6,456 nt of DNA from Ilumatobacteraceae bacterium (GTDB lineage: Bacteria > Actinomycetota > Acidimicrobiia > Acidimicrobiales > Ilumatobacteraceae): positions 1 through 6,456 of the forward strand of contig SKSP01000272.1 of the NCBI GenBank assembly GCA_007122945.1, written 5' to 3'. The translations under genes and the position numbers were made by a program. The notes beneath the pieces were generated by a model, which was not told the origin of the DNA, did not search any database, and was given only the letters and a program-made list of their open reading frames with translations. Below, one piece after another: positions 5,766 through 6,456 of the stretch; the first letter of the stretch is position 1, and each line of letters begins with the position of its first letter.

Positions 5766-5942
5766 ATGCTCGAACCCGACACCGTGATCACCTGCATCGA
5801 CTGTGGCGGGCGGGCCCACCTGCTCACCCCACCGCCCGAGGACGGCATCTGGGAGGCCGGCGAGATCGTCGCCTACCGCTGCCAGGACTGCAACGACCGC
5901 TGGGACCTCGTCCTCGACGACCCCAGCGACCCGTCCCCCTGA
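5766..5942 (+). CDS. Small zinc-ribbon protein of unknown function
   Basis: The only plus-strand gene I accept. It encodes 58 residues, MLEPDTVITCIDCGG followed by a middle segment and AYRCQDCNDRWDLVLDD. Two knuckles, C10-x2-C13 and C39-x2-C42, are 25 residues apart, a spacing suited to a single rubredoxin-like zinc ribbon. The remainder is acidic, ending DDPSDPSP, which argues against simple nucleic-acid binding by charge. I do not recognise a named family. The ATG at 5766 places the first knuckle near the N-terminus. A GGGAG lies just 1 nt upstream, too close for a normal ribosome-binding site, so leaderless translation or a start at the GTG a few codons later is possible. Divergent from rsmD (31-bp gap) and convergent with the surface-protein gene. 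The cysteine pairs and absence of an alternative gene in this stretch support it being real. Confidence 0.7.
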   Translation: MLEPDTVITCIDCGGRAHLLTPPPEDGIWEAGEIVAYRCQDCNDRWDLVLDDPSDPSP

Positions 5943-5945
5943 CGC

Positions 5946-5969
5946 CCGAACCCCCGAACCCACCGAACC
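5946..5969. repeat. Short tandem repeat, three CCGAACCC-like units
   Basis: Immediately after the stop of the small zinc-ribbon gene lie CCGAACCC (5946-5953), CCGAACCC (5954-5961) and ACCGAACC (5962-5969). The first two are identical and the third is shifted by one base. The run abuts the left arm of the long hairpin. It is probably slipped low-complexity intergenic sequence; no function is evident. Confidence 0.5.
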
Positions 5970-6011
5970 GTCTGTCGGGACCGGCCGGAACCCGCCGATT
6001 CCGACAGACGG
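5968..6011. terminator. Long hairpin between convergent genes, probable bidirectional terminator
   Basis: CCGTCTGTCGG (5968-5978) and CCGACAGACGG (6001-6011) are perfect 11-bp inverted repeats. Pairing continues inward with G5979-T6000 (wobble) and A5980-T5999. After one C/A mismatch come four more pairs, CGGC 5982-5985 with GCCG 5994-5997, leaving an 8-nt loop. It starts 26 bp after the stop of the plus-strand zinc-ribbon gene and ends 30 bp from the stop of the minus-strand surface-protein gene, so it is positioned to end both transcripts. No long T-run follows on either side, as is usual for many actinobacterial terminators. Confidence 0.75.
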
Positions 6012-6040
6012 AACGGATGCTCAGGACGTGATCGCCGGCC

Positions 6041-6456
6041 TCACGGCTCGTACGTCACGAACGAGAACGGGCACTGCGTCCGTACGCCGGCGTCGTCGTC
6101 GTGGAAGATGACGTGCAACGACGCGGACGAGAACGTCGTGGTGGTGATGTCCTGCTCGCACCCGCTCAGTTGCGACTGCACGATCGTGATCATGTTGCTG
6201 TTGTGCACCCTGTCCTCGAACACGATGTTGTACTGCCCGAGCGCGGCGTTGTACGTGACGCTCTCCACGTTGAAACCGCTCGTCAAGAAGCCGGCCGCAG
6301 TCACCCGCGCCATTGCGATGGGCAGCAGGTTCGTGGGGGCCGGGTCACCCTGTGGACCCTGCGGGCCCTCCGGGCCCTGGGGGCCTTCGGGGCCGGGGAC
6401 GCCGCTGCCCTCGACGAAGTAGCCCAACACGTCGACCAACAGGTCGGCCGTCGGGC
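6041..6456 (-). CDS. Probable secreted or surface protein with collagen-like repeats, C-terminal part (5' end outside window)
   Basis: The frame is open to the window edge and reads PTADLLVDVLGYFVEG before the repeats. The apparent start at 6439 is an internal TTG leucine, so the gene begins outside the window. The VDVxGYF motif is typical of the ends of beta-rich domains in actinobacterial secreted proteins. Next come seven collagen-like G-x-y triplets, GVP GPE GPQ GPE GPQ GPQ GDP. The last part, about 100 residues, starts near LLPIAMARVTAAGF and ends CPFSFVTYEP; it is rich in Ser, Thr and Val with two cysteines, and looks like the small beta domain that caps bacterial collagen-like proteins and may trimerise them. 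Base composition is lower here (32 G+C of 60 at 6181-6240, against 48 of 60 in a sample of plsX at 3061-3120). A role at the cell surface, perhaps adhesion, is inference; the signal peptide is not visible. Confidence 0.8.
   Translation of the reverse strand, partial: PTADLLVDVLGYFVEGSGVPGPEGPQGPEGPQGPQGDPAPTNLLPIAMARVTAAGFLTSGFNVESVTYNAALGQYNIVFEDRVHNSNMITIVQSQLSGCEQDITTTTFSSASLHVIFHDDDAGVRTQCPFSFVTYEP
6341..6403 (-). repeat. Collagen-like G-x-y repeat tract, seven triplets
   Basis: Read on the minus strand, seven consecutive Gly-x-y triplets are encoded, five with proline directly after glycine and glutamine or glutamate next (GPE/GPQ). At DNA level the units are near-identical 9- to 18-bp repeats such as GGGCCC-centred blocks, so the tract could change length by slippage. 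Seven triplets is short for a stable collagen triple helix alone; it probably serves as a stalk or linker between the two folded parts. Confidence 0.85.

Noticed and set aside
5739..5963. Minus-strand 74-codon frame opposite the zinc-ribbon gene
   Set aside because: Val/Ala/Gly-rich without motifs, and it would overlap the start of rsmD. The plus-strand frame has paired CxxC motifs and is the better choice.
6108..6422. Plus-strand 104-codon frame with GPCGPCGPSGP repeats
   Set aside because: It is the antisense of the collagen-like tract. GGN/CCN codons read as Gly/Pro on both strands, so the repeat appears twice; the minus-strand product continues into a sensible C-terminal domain and an upstream VDVxGYF motif.
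1..6456. Search for a CRISPR array, tRNA, insertion sequence ends, phage genes, toxin-antitoxin pairs or a defence island
   Set aside because: No regularly spaced repeats, tRNA-like cloverleaf, transposase or integrase motifs were seen. The window is mostly core housekeeping genes.

Overview
This is a strongly GC-rich stretch of bacterial chromosome, most likely from an actinobacterium. The order coaD, sepIVA/DivIVA-like gene, DUF177 gene, rpmF, then rnc, mutM and smc is the familiar actinobacterial cell-growth cluster. Frequent GTG starts and weak or absent Shine-Dalgarno sequences at several genes fit that assignment. Having plsX and acpP between rpmF and rnc, together with the VDVxGYF/collagen-like surface protein, makes me lean towards the Acidimicrobiia (Ilumatobacter-like). 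That finer placement is inference from gene order and protein flavour only.

Layout: positions 1-5734 are one almost gap-free run of minus-strand genes, transcribed from right to left. In transcription order they are rsmD (16S rRNA methyltransferase), coaD (coenzyme A biosynthesis), a DivIVA-like coiled-coil septation protein, DUF177/YceD, rpmF (L32), plsX, acpP, rnc (RNase III), mutM (Fpg glycosylase) and the first 39 codons of smc, cut by the window edge. Spacings run from a 4-nt ATGA overlap (coaD/sepIVA) and 3 nt (rnc/mutM) to gaps of 70, 85 and 103 bp. Those three gaps are the only places where extra promoters or terminators fit.

Positions 5735-6456 differ. A 58-codon plus-strand gene for a tiny zinc-ribbon protein starts 31 bp from the rsmD start and runs divergently. 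It converges on the C-terminal part of a minus-strand surface protein, whose VDVxGYF motif is followed by collagen-like G-x-y triplets and a C-terminal beta-rich domain; its 5' end lies outside the window. Between the two convergent genes is a near-perfect long hairpin that looks like a shared bidirectional terminator.

How the genes work together: coaD leads to coenzyme A, the source of the 4'-phosphopantetheine placed on AcpP. PlsX uses acyl-ACP to make acyl-phosphate for phospholipid synthesis. RpmF, DUF177, RNase III and RsmD all concern the ribosome and rRNA. The DivIVA-like protein and SMC serve septation and chromosome organisation. It is a growth-linked housekeeping cluster. I see no mobile element, CRISPR array, tRNA, rRNA or defence system. 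The least explained parts are the small zinc-ribbon gene, the surface protein and the hairpin between them.
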